A stretch of 64,000 nt of DNA from assembly GCF_900111645.1 (NCBI RefSeq), contig NZ_FOHQ01000007.1, positions 62,001 through 126,000 on the forward strand. Direction: 5' to 3'. The position numbers and the translations under genes were made by a program. Shown here in pieces: positions 11,107-20,961 of the stretch; positions within the stretch are counted from its first letter, which is position 1; the number at the start of each line of letters is the position of its first letter. Source of the stretch: Methanococcoides vulcani. Its GTDB lineage: Archaea > Halobacteriota > Methanosarcinia > Methanosarcinales > Methanosarcinaceae. The notes below the pieces were generated by a model that was not told where the DNA came from, did no database searches, and was given only the letters and a program-made list of their open reading frames with translations.

Positions 11107-11673
11107 ATGGTGTGGGACGTGAGATACAGTAGAAATAACAGGATACGTTTCCTTGTATCCTTCCTTTTTATTTTATTACTTCTTGTACTGCCAGTGTTCG
11201 GAGCTCAGGTAAAGGATGAGGTGCTAATAGATGGTGCCAACATATTCATTGAGACCGAAAGTTTCTGGGAGTTCAATCAGGGTTATGTCTTTATTGTCAA
11301 AGATGTAAGCGAAGATGGGGGTGTATGGGTGGAACTTTCACTTGAGGATGTTAGTCTGAAGGATGAGGTCCTGTATGAGGGGGATATTTTTGTTTATTCT
11401 CGTGATTCAATAGAATTATTCAATATGACAGTTGATACTATCTATTATGGTCCCGGTGGTGATCTTGTAACCTTTAAACCCGTTTTCCAATATCTTGACC
11501 CCTCACTTCCAGCTCCTGTCCGGGTCAATCCTGAAATATCTCAAAATGGGTCGGATATATCTCCGGAACCGGATGTAACTCCTGATAATAGCATTCCGGG
11601 GTTTTGTCTTATAACGGCGATGTCCTGTATGGTCATTCTTTTTATTTGCAGTCGCTTTTTTGAAGCGAAGTGA
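11107..11673 (+). CDS. Surface protein with signal peptide and PGF-CTERM-like tail
   Basis: The 188-aa protein has an N-terminal hydrophobic segment (FLVSFLFILLLLVLPVFGA), a roughly 110-residue beta-rich extracellular domain, a Pro/Asp linker, and a C-terminal PGF tripeptide followed by a membrane helix (ITAMSCMVILFICSRFF). That last arrangement resembles the PGF-CTERM signal used by archaeosortase A, although the final basic cluster is weak. The middle part recalls S-layer-associated duplication domains of Methanosarcina, but I am not certain. The ATG directly abuts the birA stop. GTG 11119 is an alternative start. Function unknown. Confidence 0.65.
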   Translation: MVWDVRYSRNNRIRFLVSFLFILLLLVLPVFGAQVKDEVLIDGANIFIETESFWEFNQGYVFIVKDVSEDGGVWVELSLEDVSLKDEVLYEGDIFVYSRDSIELFNMTVDTIYYGPGGDLVTFKPVFQYLDPSLPAPVRVNPEISQNGSDISPEPDVTPDNSIPGFCLITAMSCMVILFICSRFFEAK

Positions 11674-11784
11674 TCAGGTATATCGACCGAAGCTTCACTA
11701 ATGTTTGGTTTTGACCCGTGTATAATAGCAGTCAGGGACGTAAAATAAAAATTAAAAATAAGAAAAGGTTAAGGGAAATTAAGT

Positions 11785-12711
11785 TTAGAACTTAATATCT
11801 CCCTTTTCCATTAGCAATTTAAGGTCCTGCAGGCTCATCTTCCCTGTCTTTTCGAACTTCTCTTTTGCTACGTTATGCTTTTCATCTATCTTCTTCTCAT
11901 CTTTTTCAAGCTGGATATCGTTGAGCTTGTCAAGATATACACTGAGTTCATCCCTGAGTTGTGATATCTTGGTTTTAAGCGGGTCGATCTTTTCCCTTAT
12001 CGGAGATACTACATCATATGTCTCCTTGATCTGTGAGTGATACATATCCGCTTCTTTGCGAAGCTCATCGACCTTCTTGTAGCTATCAAGCATTGCAAGA
12101 TGATGTTTCTGTGATTCTTCTGCTAGATCCTTAATGCTCCCGCTTACAGTTCCATCGGATTTGTAGATAGATTCGGATTGCTTGTATGTTTCTACTATCT
12201 TCTTGTGGATATCGTCTGCATTGCTTGCGGAGTCGATCCTCTGTTGAAGTTCTGTCAGTCTTCCAAAGATATCTATCTCGTGTTTTAGTGGAATGTCAGC
12301 ATTCAGGAACTTGTCAAGCTCTGCAGCATATGCTTTTGTGAGAGATTCCACACTTCCGCGGGAAAGCTTATTGTACTCGTCACGTTTTGCTTTAAGATCC
12401 GAAATGCTGCCTGTGATCTTGTCCTTTTCGCCACGTATCTTCTCATTTGAAGCTTTGATCTCAGCGATCTTCTCGTTCACTGCATCACGTAGTGTTTTTT
12501 CTTCACGTGCCTTTGTTGCCAGCTCTTTTACCTGTGCATTGAGCTTGTCCCTTTTTTCTTTCAGCTCATCGATGTTCGTTCGGTGTAGCTTTAGATCTCT
12601 GAAAACAGCTTTTAGGGTACGCTCGTTCTGTGAGATATTTGTCCTGTAGTCATTGACTACATTTTTAAGATCCCTTTCGGTCATGGTTGTTGCATCCGGT
12701 AAGTCGCTCAT
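11785..12711 (-). CDS. Archaeal coiled-coil protein, COG1340 type
   Basis: The 308-aa protein is almost entirely charged coiled coil (repeated K/E/L heptads, for example LKAKRDEYNKL), with no signal peptide or ATPase motif. It resembles the conserved but uncharacterised archaeal COG1340 family, which is sometimes misannotated as a phosphoserine phosphatase. Its ATG overlaps the stop of the upstream coiled-coil gene by 4 nt (ATGA), so the two are translationally coupled and probably partners. The cluster continues upstream with DUF424 and MCM. Confidence 0.75.
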   Translation of the reverse strand: MSDLPDATTMTERDLKNVVNDYRTNISQNERTLKAVFRDLKLHRTNIDELKEKRDKLNAQVKELATKAREEKTLRDAVNEKIAEIKASNEKIRGEKDKITGSISDLKAKRDEYNKLSRGSVESLTKAYAAELDKFLNADIPLKHEIDIFGRLTELQQRIDSASNADDIHKKIVETYKQSESIYKSDGTVSGSIKDLAEESQKHHLAMLDSYKKVDELRKEADMYHSQIKETYDVVSPIREKIDPLKTKISQLRDELSVYLDKLNDIQLEKDEKKIDEKHNVAKEKFEKTGKMSLQDLKLLMEKGDIKF

Positions 12712-13370
12712 GCGTTTGCCTCCTGGGTATTTTCTTCGCTGGATGGAAGCTTTTCCCAGTATTCAAGAGCTTCATTGTGACTCTTTATTCTGTTGTCAAG
12801 CCAGCCGTGGCGAGGTGAGACTTCCTTGAGTTCATCTCTTGCTTTTTGGAAGGCATTTTCAAAGTTCTTCTCAGTGCCGAATATACTTGCAAGTTCGGTA
12901 CTTGATATTATTGCTTCATTTACCCTTGTCCGGATCTGCTGAACTGCTTTCTGGACGTCTTCATGGGTTCCCATGCCATTCAGTTTATTGAGAAGCTCAT
13001 CTACGATCTTCTTCTCTTCATCGATGTTAATGGCACGCTTTACCTTCGTGATGTCATCGTTGATGCCATGCATCAGCTTATTGTCCAACAGTTTTTCATC
13101 GATAATGTCAAACATTTCTTCGAGTATATTCTCTGCCTGGTGGTATAACTGTTGACGCTTTTCTTTTAGCAGTTCAGTTCGGCTCAACACATCTTCCTTG
13201 TCTTTCTTAGAAGATTCTATCTTTTCGTTCAATGCCTTTACTTTTTCTTCGAGTCCACTGAACTCTTTGTTGTATTCTTCTAAAAGGCGTTTGTGCTTTG
13301 TGATCACATTCTTGATCAATTCATTTTTGTCAAGAATGGAAAGTTCATTATTTTGTGTACTCTCACTCAT
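12708..13370 (-). CDS. Coiled-coil protein, partner of the COG1340 gene
   Basis: This 220-aa protein has a long coiled coil through residues 20-80, a middle region with helices (DIIDEKLLDNKLMHGINDD) and a short acidic tail. No catalytic motif is visible. It starts at ATG 13370 with GGTGGAACT immediately before it. It overlaps the next gene by 4 nt, so equimolar synthesis of the two coiled-coil proteins is likely (inference). Confidence 0.7.
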   Translation of the reverse strand: MSESTQNNELSILDKNELIKNVITKHKRLLEEYNKEFSGLEEKVKALNEKIESSKKDKEDVLSRTELLKEKRQQLYHQAENILEEMFDIIDEKLLDNKLMHGINDDITKVKRAINIDEEKKIVDELLNKLNGMGTHEDVQKAVQQIRTRVNEAIISSTELASIFGTEKNFENAFQKARDELKEVSPRHGWLDNRIKSHNEALEYWEKLPSSEENTQEANA

Positions 13371-13404
13371 AGTTCCACCAAATTTATGTCAGGATTGTAA
13401 TATT

Positions 13405-13695
13405 TTATAATTTATATAATTGTGCATGTGGTATTCCTTCAATATATATAACGCATCCGGAGTCGATCACGCCTGCATCGATGGCGCATTGGACTGCACG
13501 ACTGCCAAATATGTTTGCCGTTGTGGCATTTGATATGGCTTCGATGATCTTCTCTTCAGATGTGATCTCACCTTTGTAGAATGTCTCAGTGATCTCGAGA
13601 ACCAGTTCGCCCTTCTTGAGCTTTTTACCTATCAGTTCCTCATCACAGACCGCAACGAGCATCTGATTCCCGGATTTGTGTATTTTCAGGTACAT
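13405..13695 (-). CDS. DUF424 family protein
   Basis: The 96-residue protein (MYLKIHKSGNQMLVAVCDEE..., then FGSRAVQCAIDAGVID) matches the small archaeal DUF424/COG2412 family of unknown function. In many euryarchaea it lies near replication or translation genes, and here it is 12 nt downstream of mcm, so it is probably cotranscribed with it. It has no signal peptide. Two cysteines are present but no metal-binding pattern. Confidence 0.8.
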   Translation of the reverse strand: MYLKIHKSGNQMLVAVCDEELIGKKLKKGELVLEITETFYKGEITSEEKIIEAISNATTANIFGSRAVQCAIDAGVIDSGCVIYIEGIPHAQLYKL

Positions 13696-13707
13696 GTGTT
13701 CACTTTA

Positions 13708-15807
13708 TCATACTAATTTTATGTGTTTATTATCAGGTGCCAGGAGATCTCCCTGTCTTTTCATTTTTGTGACAAGCTCTTCTGCTCTTTCCCTGTTTAT
13801 ATCTTCATTCTCAGCTTCTGCATAGACCTCTTCAAGAGGTGCCTTGGAACCGGCATGCCTTTCACTGACTCGTGTAATAATGTCTTTTATCAGGTGTATC
13901 TTATCCCTCTGGCTCTTGCTTGTTCCGGATGCGATCACATCCACATCGAATGCTCCGGTGTCCGGGTCGACTCCTACCTGTCGCATACATGCCATGGTAA
14001 TTCGGGTAGTCCTTTTCGCATCATCCATTGTAACTACATTACTTAAACGCATGCGTGCACTTGCTTCAGCAATTCTTACAAGGGCTTCGAGCTGTCTTGC
14101 AGTGACAGGTACGGGTGAATCTTTGCCTTCTCCCTGTCTTCGAAGGTCAAGATAGAAATTAATGAGATGTTCACGAGCATCGTCTTCCATGATGGGGAAT
14201 ACTTTCCTTCGTGCATAGGCTACATATTTTCTCATCAGGTCATTTTCGATCGTAGGAAGTATGACCTCGATATGTGATTCTATATCTTCTTTTGTCACAG
14301 TGGATGATGGGAGTCTATTCTTCTGTTCTAAAAGTTCTCCTGCATATTGGGATTTTAATATGTGGTTTGCGATATTGCTGTCCTTTGTGCGGTCAGGAAC
14401 ATCGAGAAGTATGAAAAGAAGGTCGAATCTGGATATGAGTGCAGGTGGCATATTGATCTGTTCGGCAAGTCCTTCATACTTATCGAACCTTCCGTATTTA
14501 GGGTTGGCAGCACCAAGGAGTGCACATCTTGATTTAAGTGTTGCAAGGATGCCTGCTTTTGCGACACTGATCGTCTGCTGTTCCATGGCTTCGTGCAAGG
14601 CACTCTTGTCTTCCCTGCTCATCTTGTCCATTTCATCCACTGCTGCAAGACCCATGTCTGCCATTACCAGTGCACCGGCTTCCAGTGTCCAGCGTCCGTC
14701 TCCAAGGTCGTCTTTAACTGCTGCAGCTGTCAGACCGCTGGATGATGCGCTTTTACCTGATGCGAATACTCCGCGGGGTGATATTTTCACCATATAGCGA
14801 AGTAACTGACTTTTTGCGATACCCGGATCTCCCACCAACAGTATATGTATGTCACCCCTGACACGTGAACCGTCGGGTAGCATCTTTGGGACTGCCGAGA
14901 ATAGTTGCAGGCTGAGTGCTTCCTTTATATCCTCATAACCGTAGATGGATGGGGCGATCGATCCGGTTATATTTTTATAAATGTTCGGATCTTTGCTCAT
15001 TTCGACGATTGTCTCCTCATCCTCTGGGGTGATGTCAAGCTCATCGAATTCCTGATCTACATATTCGATGGAATTTGCATGAAGAACGAGGTCGTAAAAA
15101 GTGGATTTGCCCTCTCTGAGGGTTCGCTGGTGTGAGCGCAGTATTCCGTTTATTACAAGACGGTCACCGGGTTTGACAAGTCCTGCAAGATCATCCTCTG
15201 CATCAACATCAAGGCTCTGTGGTTGTGCGCCGCCTTTGAGACTTTCGGGTGATTCCTGTACCTGAAGTTTTTGTGCATCCACAAAACTGGATTGGTCGAT
15301 AAGTAATTTGAACGGTCCCTTTTTGCCGCATGATTCGTTCTCACAGTCGTTCGGTTCTACGAACTTCGGTCCATCCTGTGGCTCATAGCTTGTGTTCTCA
15401 CACCGCATGCACATGAATGCTGCATTTGTTATCTTCGGCCTGACTTCCGTGGCCTTGCGTATCATTCCTTCAATGGATATGAACTTCAGCAAGTGCTTGC
15501 TACGCAGATCTCGTATGGCAACAAGGTTTGGGATGTTAATGAACTGTACATGTGCATCATCGAGTTCCTTCTCGATAGGGATATCAATTTCACGAAGCGC
15601 TTGCTCAGCATATGGTATTACATCATCGGGGTGTTCGAGCAGCTCATATGCAAGGTCTGCATCGAATTGCTCAAGGTCCGGAAAATCGACTGTAATGCTA
15701 CGCAGTTCAGGGTATTCATTAGCCAGCAGGAGTATATCGTCCCAGCAGTATCTTTTTAGGAAATCCCTGAATTTTTCATCCCATTTAACTTCGCTCATTT
15801 GATTCAC
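13708..15807 (-). CDS. mcm: Replicative DNA helicase MCM
   Basis: MCM is the hexameric 3'-5' helicase of the archaeal replisome. The 699-aa protein shows the N-terminal zinc motif (CMRCEN...CENESC), Walker A GDPGIAKSQLL, Walker B AAVDEMDKM, the arginine-finger motif LISRFDLLF, and a C-terminal winged helix (about 630-699). It contains no intein. I keep GTG 15807 because AGGA lies 5 nt upstream. ATG 15798 is a possible start three codons later. DUF424 and the coiled-coil pair lie downstream on the same strand. Confidence 0.96.
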   Translation of the reverse strand: MNQMSEVKWDEKFRDFLKRYCWDDILLLANEYPELRSITVDFPDLEQFDADLAYELLEHPDDVIPYAEQALREIDIPIEKELDDAHVQFINIPNLVAIRDLRSKHLLKFISIEGMIRKATEVRPKITNAAFMCMRCENTSYEPQDGPKFVEPNDCENESCGKKGPFKLLIDQSSFVDAQKLQVQESPESLKGGAQPQSLDVDAEDDLAGLVKPGDRLVINGILRSHQRTLREGKSTFYDLVLHANSIEYVDQEFDELDITPEDEETIVEMSKDPNIYKNITGSIAPSIYGYEDIKEALSLQLFSAVPKMLPDGSRVRGDIHILLVGDPGIAKSQLLRYMVKISPRGVFASGKSASSSGLTAAAVKDDLGDGRWTLEAGALVMADMGLAAVDEMDKMSREDKSALHEAMEQQTISVAKAGILATLKSRCALLGAANPKYGRFDKYEGLAEQINMPPALISRFDLLFILLDVPDRTKDSNIANHILKSQYAGELLEQKNRLPSSTVTKEDIESHIEVILPTIENDLMRKYVAYARRKVFPIMEDDAREHLINFYLDLRRQGEGKDSPVPVTARQLEALVRIAEASARMRLSNVVTMDDAKRTTRITMACMRQVGVDPDTGAFDVDVIASGTSKSQRDKIHLIKDIITRVSERHAGSKAPLEEVYAEAENEDINRERAEELVTKMKRQGDLLAPDNKHIKLV

Positions 15808-15918
15808 ATTTTTCCTGTTTTGGAATGGTACTTAATGTATCGAAGGTTAAAGAACCTCATAATACATATCAATATTTCGAGTCGGAACTATGGTCCGGGA
15901 GTATCTGCAACGATATGA

Positions 15919-16614
15919 TCATTTAACAAGTTGTTGTATCCTTCCAAAAAAGCCCCTCAATGTCTGCACTTCTCTTGGCATGAGCTGTGCCCTACCGAAT
16001 ATCCTTTTGAACATAAGGTGTGTTTTTTCCTTTTTGTGTTCCGGGTATTGGATATCGTCCAGAAGTTCTCCAATATGCTCGTGCAGAAGCTTAAGATCAA
16101 AACCCTCAGCAAGCTGCTGTTCTCCTGCATCGATCTGACTCAATTCATATAGTATGATAGTTGTGGCGTGTGACAGGTTCATTATTGGATAAATATCTGA
16201 AGTTGGGATACTTACTATCATATCGCTTAGTTTAAGCTCTTCATTGGTGAATCCATTATCTTCCCTGCCAAAGAGGACCGCAATAGTTCCGTTAGTACCA
16301 TTGAACTTTTCCTTCAGTTCCTGAGGTGTATATGGGGGCATGCGTATATGTTCATCGATTTTGAGTCCGGTGATGCCTGTTGTTGCAACCACGACATCGG
16401 CGCCTTCTATGGCTTCTTCGATGCTGGGGACTATCTTTGCGCCGTCAAGTACATCCCATGCATGTGATGCCAGTGCGCGTGCCTCGTTTTGCAGTTTGCA
16501 AGGGTTTACCAATACAAGGTCACTAAAGCTGAAATTTTTCATAGCTCTTGCTACTGATCCGACGTTACCCTGGTACAAAGGCTCCACCAGAACTATCCTC
16601 AAATTAAAACTCAT
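15919..16614 (-). CDS. trmJ: TrmJ-like SpoU-family RNA 2'-O-methyltransferase
   Basis: SPOUT-class methylases of this subfamily methylate the ribose at tRNA position 32. The 231 residues carry the three family motifs: EPLYQGNVGSVARAMKNF near the N-terminus, LFGREDNGFTNEEL, and the knot motif IPTSDIYPIMNLSHA. I chose ATG 16614 because AAGGATGAG precedes it directly. A start at 16635 would add seven non-conserved residues. It is upstream of mcm on the same strand with a 111-nt gap and divergent from the rubrerythrin-like gene. Confidence 0.85.
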   Translation of the reverse strand: MSFNLRIVLVEPLYQGNVGSVARAMKNFSFSDLVLVNPCKLQNEARALASHAWDVLDGAKIVPSIEEAIEGADVVVATTGITGLKIDEHIRMPPYTPQELKEKFNGTNGTIAVLFGREDNGFTNEELKLSDMIVSIPTSDIYPIMNLSHATTIILYELSQIDAGEQQLAEGFDLKLLHEHIGELLDDIQYPEHKKEKTHLMFKRIFGRAQLMPREVQTLRGFFGRIQQLVK

Positions 16615-16779
16615 CTCATCCTTCAATATCATCAATACATGTATATTTTACGCAATCAGGTATATCGTTCATCTACTGCAAAGCCAAAACAGGACTGCAA
16701 TTATTTGGCAGTATTCCATAAACGTTATCAAGAATCCTACTAATATAAAATATGCAATTTGTGTCGAGGAGGTAAACAA

Positions 16780-17163
16780 ATGAGTTTAGAAAAAATTCTG
16801 AAAGCTACTTTTAAAGGAGAGACTACTGAAGTTGGATGGTACCTTGCGATGTCAAAACTGGCTGAGCGTGAAGGCCATTTTGATGCTGCTCTCTATTTCC
16901 GCCAGATCGCTATGGATGAAGCATGGCATGCTACAGAAGTTGCTGAGATCCTTGGTGTTATAAAAGGCACTACAATTGAGAACATCGAGATGATGCTCGA
17001 GGGTGAGGCAATGGCTGAAGCTGAGAAAGCAGATGCTGCCCGTATTGCTCGCGAGGAAGGTAACGAAGCTGCAGCATTGTTCTTTGCAAGGGCATCACTT
17101 GATGAGGCAAGGCATAAAGCAGGTCTTGCAGGTCTTCTCAAGAAGCTTAAACAGACTGAATAA
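16780..17163 (+). CDS. Rubrerythrin-like di-iron protein without rubredoxin domain
   Basis: This 127-aa four-helix ferritin-like protein has the paired di-iron ligands expected of the family: an early E in GETTEVGWYLAMS, then DEAWH and DEARH in the two ExxH-type helices. There is no C-terminal rubredoxin, so the electron donor must be separate. Family members reduce hydrogen peroxide in anaerobes, so oxidative-stress defence is the likely role. The start ATG 16780 has an excellent GAGGAGGT site at 16766-16773. The sirohaem reductase-like gene follows 27 nt later. Confidence 0.85.
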   Translation: MSLEKILKATFKGETTEVGWYLAMSKLAEREGHFDAALYFRQIAMDEAWHATEVAEILGVIKGTTIENIEMMLEGEAMAEAEKADAARIAREEGNEAAALFFARASLDEARHKAGLAGLLKKLKQTE

Positions 17164-17190
17164 TTAAGATATTAAAGACTTAAGTCGGAT

Positions 17191-17862
17191 GTGGAACCAT
17201 TGGCAAAGGATCTGTTAGATAAAAATGCTATACTTCAGCGTGACAAATGTTCTTATGCCATAGTTCCACAAACTCCGGCAGGCATCGTAACTCCTGATGA
17301 ATTGCAAAGGATAGTGGACGTTGCAAGAAAATACGATGCTGCTACTCTTAAATTTACGTCGGCACAGCGTATTGCTATTGTCGGTTTAAAAGAAGAGGAT
17401 CTTGATGGTGCATGGCTGGAACTTGGAATGGAACCTGCATCTGCGATCGGCAAATGCGTTCGCAGCATTAAGGTCTGTCCGGGCACAACATTTTGTAAAA
17501 GGGCACAACAGGATGCTGTTTCTCTTGGTTTGATCATTGATGAAAAATACCATGGAATGCAGCTTCCCTCAAAGTTCAAAATGGCTGTAAGTGGCTGTAT
17601 GAACTCCTGCTCCGAACCAGCTGTAAAGGATATTGGCATAATGGGAACTCCCAGGGGCTATACTGTGATGGCAGGTGGAAATGCTGGTATCAGGCCAAGG
17701 CTTGGTGATGTGATCGGTGAAGGTCTCAACGAAACTGAGGTTCTTGAACTCGTGGAAAATGTCATCGGTATGTACAAAGGCTATGCTAAAAGATATCGTA
17801 TTGGCAGGCTCATTGATGATATGGGTCTTGATAATTTCAAGAAGGAACTTGGCTTACTATAA
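17191..17862 (+). CDS. Small sirohaem/4Fe-4S sulfite or nitrite reductase-like protein
   Basis: The 223-aa protein contains the sirohaem-[4Fe-4S] ligation pattern CPGTTFC (CX5C) and CMNSC (CX3C), plus the N-terminal ferredoxin-like half of the sulfite/nitrite reductase fold. It is much shorter than assimilatory reductases and resembles the small Dsr-like proteins found in many methanogens, whose substrate is not settled. The start is GTG 17191 with weak upstream SD complementarity. It lies between a rubrerythrin-like gene and hdrED, so a role in sulfur or redox chemistry fits. Calling it a sulfite reductase would be too strong. Confidence 0.8.
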   Translation: MEPLAKDLLDKNAILQRDKCSYAIVPQTPAGIVTPDELQRIVDVARKYDAATLKFTSAQRIAIVGLKEEDLDGAWLELGMEPASAIGKCVRSIKVCPGTTFCKRAQQDAVSLGLIIDEKYHGMQLPSKFKMAVSGCMNSCSEPAVKDIGIMGTPRGYTVMAGGNAGIRPRLGDVIGEGLNETEVLELVENVIGMYKGYAKRYRIGRLIDDMGLDNFKKELGLL

Positions 17863-18162
17863 GTTCTATGTTCTTTTATCATCTGGTAGCTTTTACTATT
17901 GTGCAGATTTCTCTTCTCTATATCTGTTTGAGTTTCGGAAGTGTTCTTAAACTTTTAGCTATTATACAAATCCTTTTAGATTTTAGAATAAGCCTCTATC
18001 TGAACGATTTTGAATTGTTTTTGACTCTTCTGATGCACACTCTGCTAATGAAAATATTTAAATACAATAGGTTCCACCAATACACAAACCGTATTCGGTA
18101 TCATAATAATTTTTAGAAAGATGTAATATTACTGTTTCGTAGCAATATCAGGAGAATAATTT
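17863..18162 (+). promoter_or_regulatory. Intergenic region with the hdrED promoter
   Basis: These 300 nt are AT-rich and show no coding signal I trust. A strong TATA-like TATTTAAATA lies at 18055-18064, predicting transcription from about 18090 and a leader of about 70 nt ahead of hdrE. The hdrE start is preceded by CAGGAGAA. Confidence 0.6.
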
Positions 18163-18975
18163 ATGAGTATGGAATATTTCAGTGGACTTACTGAGTCTGC
18201 GGAGATCGTAAACAGTTTAGGAATGCTGACTGAGTCTATGAGAATCACATTTGCAGCGGTCATGATCATGGCCATGATATCATTTGCGATCTTCATGATC
18301 GGTATGTATATCAATCTCAAAAAATGGGGATTAGGTTCCGAAGGATATGGCCTTAAACCATCAAACGGAAGCATACTTACATTCCCTAAAACGTTAGCAT
18401 ATCAGATGAGTGCAAAAGGACATGGACATGGCCAGAATATATTTGTTACACTTATTCTTGATGCTCTCCTTCAGAGACGTGCTTTAAAGCGCAGTCCTGG
18501 AAGATGGCTTATGCATATCGCCATCTTTGGAGGCTGGATCGCACTTTGTATCATGTCAGTAGCTATGTTTGTTGTAGAGATCATCCATATGGTGGGTATT
18601 CACATAATTTCACCTGAAGTTTTCAGAGAGATGCTCAGTTTCCCTAATGATGTATTCAGCTACATACTGTTGTTCGGTATCATAGTTGCAATTTTCAGAA
18701 GACTTTTCGTCACAAAGGCCCGTGAAAGTACCATTGCTTTTGATTCTGTCCTTCTTATTGGGCTTACAATTATTGTCGTCACAGGTTTCATTGCTGACGG
18801 TATAAGGAACGGTACTTTCTGGGGTATGGGAATGCAATCCGATCTTGCACCACCTGCATCATTGTTCCACGTTGTGATCTCATTGTTCTTCTGTATCGCA
18901 TATATCCCATTCAGTAAATATATGCATATGATCGCAGGACCACTGACCCTTATGGCTAACAAGGGAGGCGAATGA
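18163..18975 (+). CDS. hdrE: Heterodisulfide reductase subunit E, membrane cytochrome b
   Basis: HdrE takes electrons from methanophenazine through b-type haem and passes them to HdrD, as part of the membrane respiratory chain of Methanosarcinales. The 270 residues contain about five membrane helices (for example [17 protein letters not shown] and [15 protein letters not shown]) and histidines within or near helices for haem. It is followed at once by hdrD, so the two form the classic hdrED operon. Confidence 0.94.
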   Translation: MSMEYFSGLTESAEIVNSLGMLTESMRITFAAVMIMAMISFAIFMIGMYINLKKWGLGSEGYGLKPSNGSILTFPKTLAYQMSAKGHGHGQNIFVTLILDALLQRRALKRSPGRWLMHIAIFGGWIALCIMSVAMFVVEIIHMVGIHIISPEVFREMLSFPNDVFSYILLFGIIVAIFRRLFVTKARESTIAFDSVLLIGLTIIVVTGFIADGIRNGTFWGMGMQSDLAPPASLFHVVISLFFCIAYIPFSKYMHMIAGPLTLMANKGGE

Positions 18976-18977
18976 TC

Positions 18978-20225
18978 ATGAAAGGTGAACCTTCAATTAA
19001 TACAAATAACTTAACTGCTGTCCAGCTCATGGAGCTTGATGCTTGTGTACGCTGTGGTGAATGTGTCAACTGGTGTCCAACCTACGATGCTGCAAACAAA
19101 GATCCGGGACTTGCACCAAGGGATAAGATCCTCAGGTGGAGGCAGTTCATGAACAAGTCCTATGGACTGCGTGCCAGACTGTTCGGTCCAAAGGCAATTC
19201 CTGAGGAAGATATCGAGCAGTTCAAGGATGATGTTTACAAGTGTACCACCTGTGGAATGTGTGCTACAGTCTGTGAAGTTGGTATCAACACCATCGAGTT
19301 GTGGGAATCTATGCGTGCAAACCTTGTCAAACGTGGCAATGGTCCATATGGTAAGCAGGGAATGTTCGTAAAGCTCATTGGCGAGTACATGAACCCGTAC
19401 ATGGCTGACAACAAGGACAGGCTCAGCTGGATCCCTGATGATGTAAAGATCGCTGACAAAGCAGAAATCCTTTACTTTGGTGGCTGTACTGCAGAACTGA
19501 GGCAGCAGAAGCTGGCGTTTGCTACTGCACGTGTCCTCAACCATCTTGGAATCGAGTTCACAATGCTCGGTGAGGATGAGGTATGTTGCTGTTCCGCACT
19601 TGTCAGGACCGGTCAGTACGAGATCGAGGATATTGCACGTAAAGCTGCAAGGAAGAATGTTGACGGTATCGTTGCAAAGGGTGCAAAGAAAGTTTTGTAT
19701 GCATGTGCTGGTTGCTACCGTACTTCTCTTGTGGACTGGCCAAGGTTGCTTAATGAGGAAATGCCATTCGAGATCATCCATATCACAGAGTTCCTTGAGG
19801 ATCTTATCAAGGAAGGCAAGCTTGAATGGAAAAAGCCATTTGATAACCTTACAGTAACATACCACGACCCATGTCACCTTGGACGTCACGTTGGTGTATA
19901 TAATCCACCAAGGAGTGTTCTTAACGCGATTCCTGGTATAAACCTTAAAGAGATGGACCGTATCAAGGAAAACCAGCGCTGCTGTGGAGCTGGCGGTGGT
20001 GTAAAAGCTGGTGTTCCTGATCTTGCTCTCGGTGTTGCTGAAACTCGTGTTCAGGATGCCCTTGCAAAGAATCCGGATATCCTTTCGAGTGCATGCCCAT
20101 TCTGTAAGAGGAACCTTTCTGATGGAAGGGACTCCCTTGGTGCAGATGAGCTTGTTGTTGAGGATGTTATTGTTCTGACGGCTGAAGCACTTGGAATTTC
20201 ACTTGATGATTGTGTGGAGAGTTGA
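18978..20225 (+). CDS. hdrD: Heterodisulfide reductase subunit D, catalytic iron-sulfur subunit
   Basis: HdrD reduces the CoM-S-S-CoB heterodisulfide made by Mcr. The 415 residues have two [4Fe-4S] motifs ([12 protein letters not shown] and [15 protein letters not shown]) followed by two CCG domains (CCCSALVR...CAGCYR and [12 protein letters not shown]...CPFCKRN), which bind the unusual active-site cluster. I prefer ATG 18978, 9 nt after GGGAGG. ATG 18972 overlaps the hdrE stop but is only 3 nt from that site. Confidence 0.95.
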   Translation: MKGEPSINTNNLTAVQLMELDACVRCGECVNWCPTYDAANKDPGLAPRDKILRWRQFMNKSYGLRARLFGPKAIPEEDIEQFKDDVYKCTTCGMCATVCEVGINTIELWESMRANLVKRGNGPYGKQGMFVKLIGEYMNPYMADNKDRLSWIPDDVKIADKAEILYFGGCTAELRQQKLAFATARVLNHLGIEFTMLGEDEVCCCSALVRTGQYEIEDIARKAARKNVDGIVAKGAKKVLYACAGCYRTSLVDWPRLLNEEMPFEIIHITEFLEDLIKEGKLEWKKPFDNLTVTYHDPCHLGRHVGVYNPPRSVLNAIPGINLKEMDRIKENQRCCGAGGGVKAGVPDLALGVAETRVQDALAKNPDILSSACPFCKRNLSDGRDSLGADELVVEDVIVLTAEALGISLDDCVES

Positions 20226-20325
20226 TCTCTCTACCTTTCATTAATTTTTTTATGTTCTTTTTTTATTTTCACTAAGTTCTCTTTCACAGTTACTTTTAAA
20301 TATTGCTACTTCCTCTCTTTGGCTC

Positions 20326-20961
20326 ATGGAAATTCCCTATGAACTTCTGGGTAAGCTATTCGTATATATGCTTCTCTTTGCTCTATTGGGAATTGTTGTG
20401 GCATTACTTGTTGGATTTTACAGTTTTAAGAAGAAAAAGGTCGTCTTCCCTAATTTTGTTCTGTTCATGCTTTATCTGTTCTACTCACCTGCCAAATGGA
20501 TATGTGGCGTCTTCTCGATAAGGGATACTCTTATAGATGAGATCCTTATTGAGATCAGAAATGCTGTAATGCTTGATGATTTTATCAGAGCAAGAGGCAC
20601 AAGAGCTATCTTTTTACCTCAGTGCATGCGTCATGCTAATTGCAGGGCCAGATGTGATCCGATAATTGGCTATGAGTGTAAAAAGTGTGGTCTATGTGAC
20701 ATTGGTAGCATCTGTGAAGCTGCCGATGAACGTGGTTTCAGGGTTTATGTGATCCCTGGCGGTAGTTTTGTAAAGAAGATCATGAAAGCACACAAGCCGG
20801 TTTCATGTATAGGCGTGGCTTGTTACAATGAGCTATCAGAGTCTATGGAAGAAATATCTTTTATACCGGTTCAGGGTGTTTGCCTTTTGAAAGATGGGTG
20901 CTTCAACACAAAAGTGGATGTTCTTGAAGTGATCGAAAAAATGGAGCTCTGCAATGTATAA
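20326..20961 (+). CDS. DUF116 membrane protein (first of a tandem pair)
   Basis: The 211-aa protein has two N-terminal hydrophobic segments (LLFALLGIVVALLVGFYSF and FVLFMLYLFYSPAKW). A cytoplasmic DUF116 domain follows, with a cysteine cluster (CMRHANC, CDP, CKKCGLC) that probably binds metal or an iron-sulfur cluster. Function is unknown. It sits 100 nt after hdrD and overlaps a paralogue by 8 nt. ATG 20326 directly follows a weakly conserved leader. Confidence 0.8.
   Translation: MEIPYELLGKLFVYMLLFALLGIVVALLVGFYSFKKKKVVFPNFVLFMLYLFYSPAKWICGVFSIRDTLIDEILIEIRNAVMLDDFIRARGTRAIFLPQCMRHANCRARCDPIIGYECKKCGLCDIGSICEAADERGFRVYVIPGGSFVKKIMKAHKPVSCIGVACYNELSESMEEISFIPVQGVCLLKDGCFNTKVDVLEVIEKMELCNV

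Noticed and set aside
17868-18116. 82-codon frame upstream of hdrE
   Set aside because: AT-rich, with Leu/Phe-rich translation, no ribosome site, and it overlaps the hdrED TATA box.
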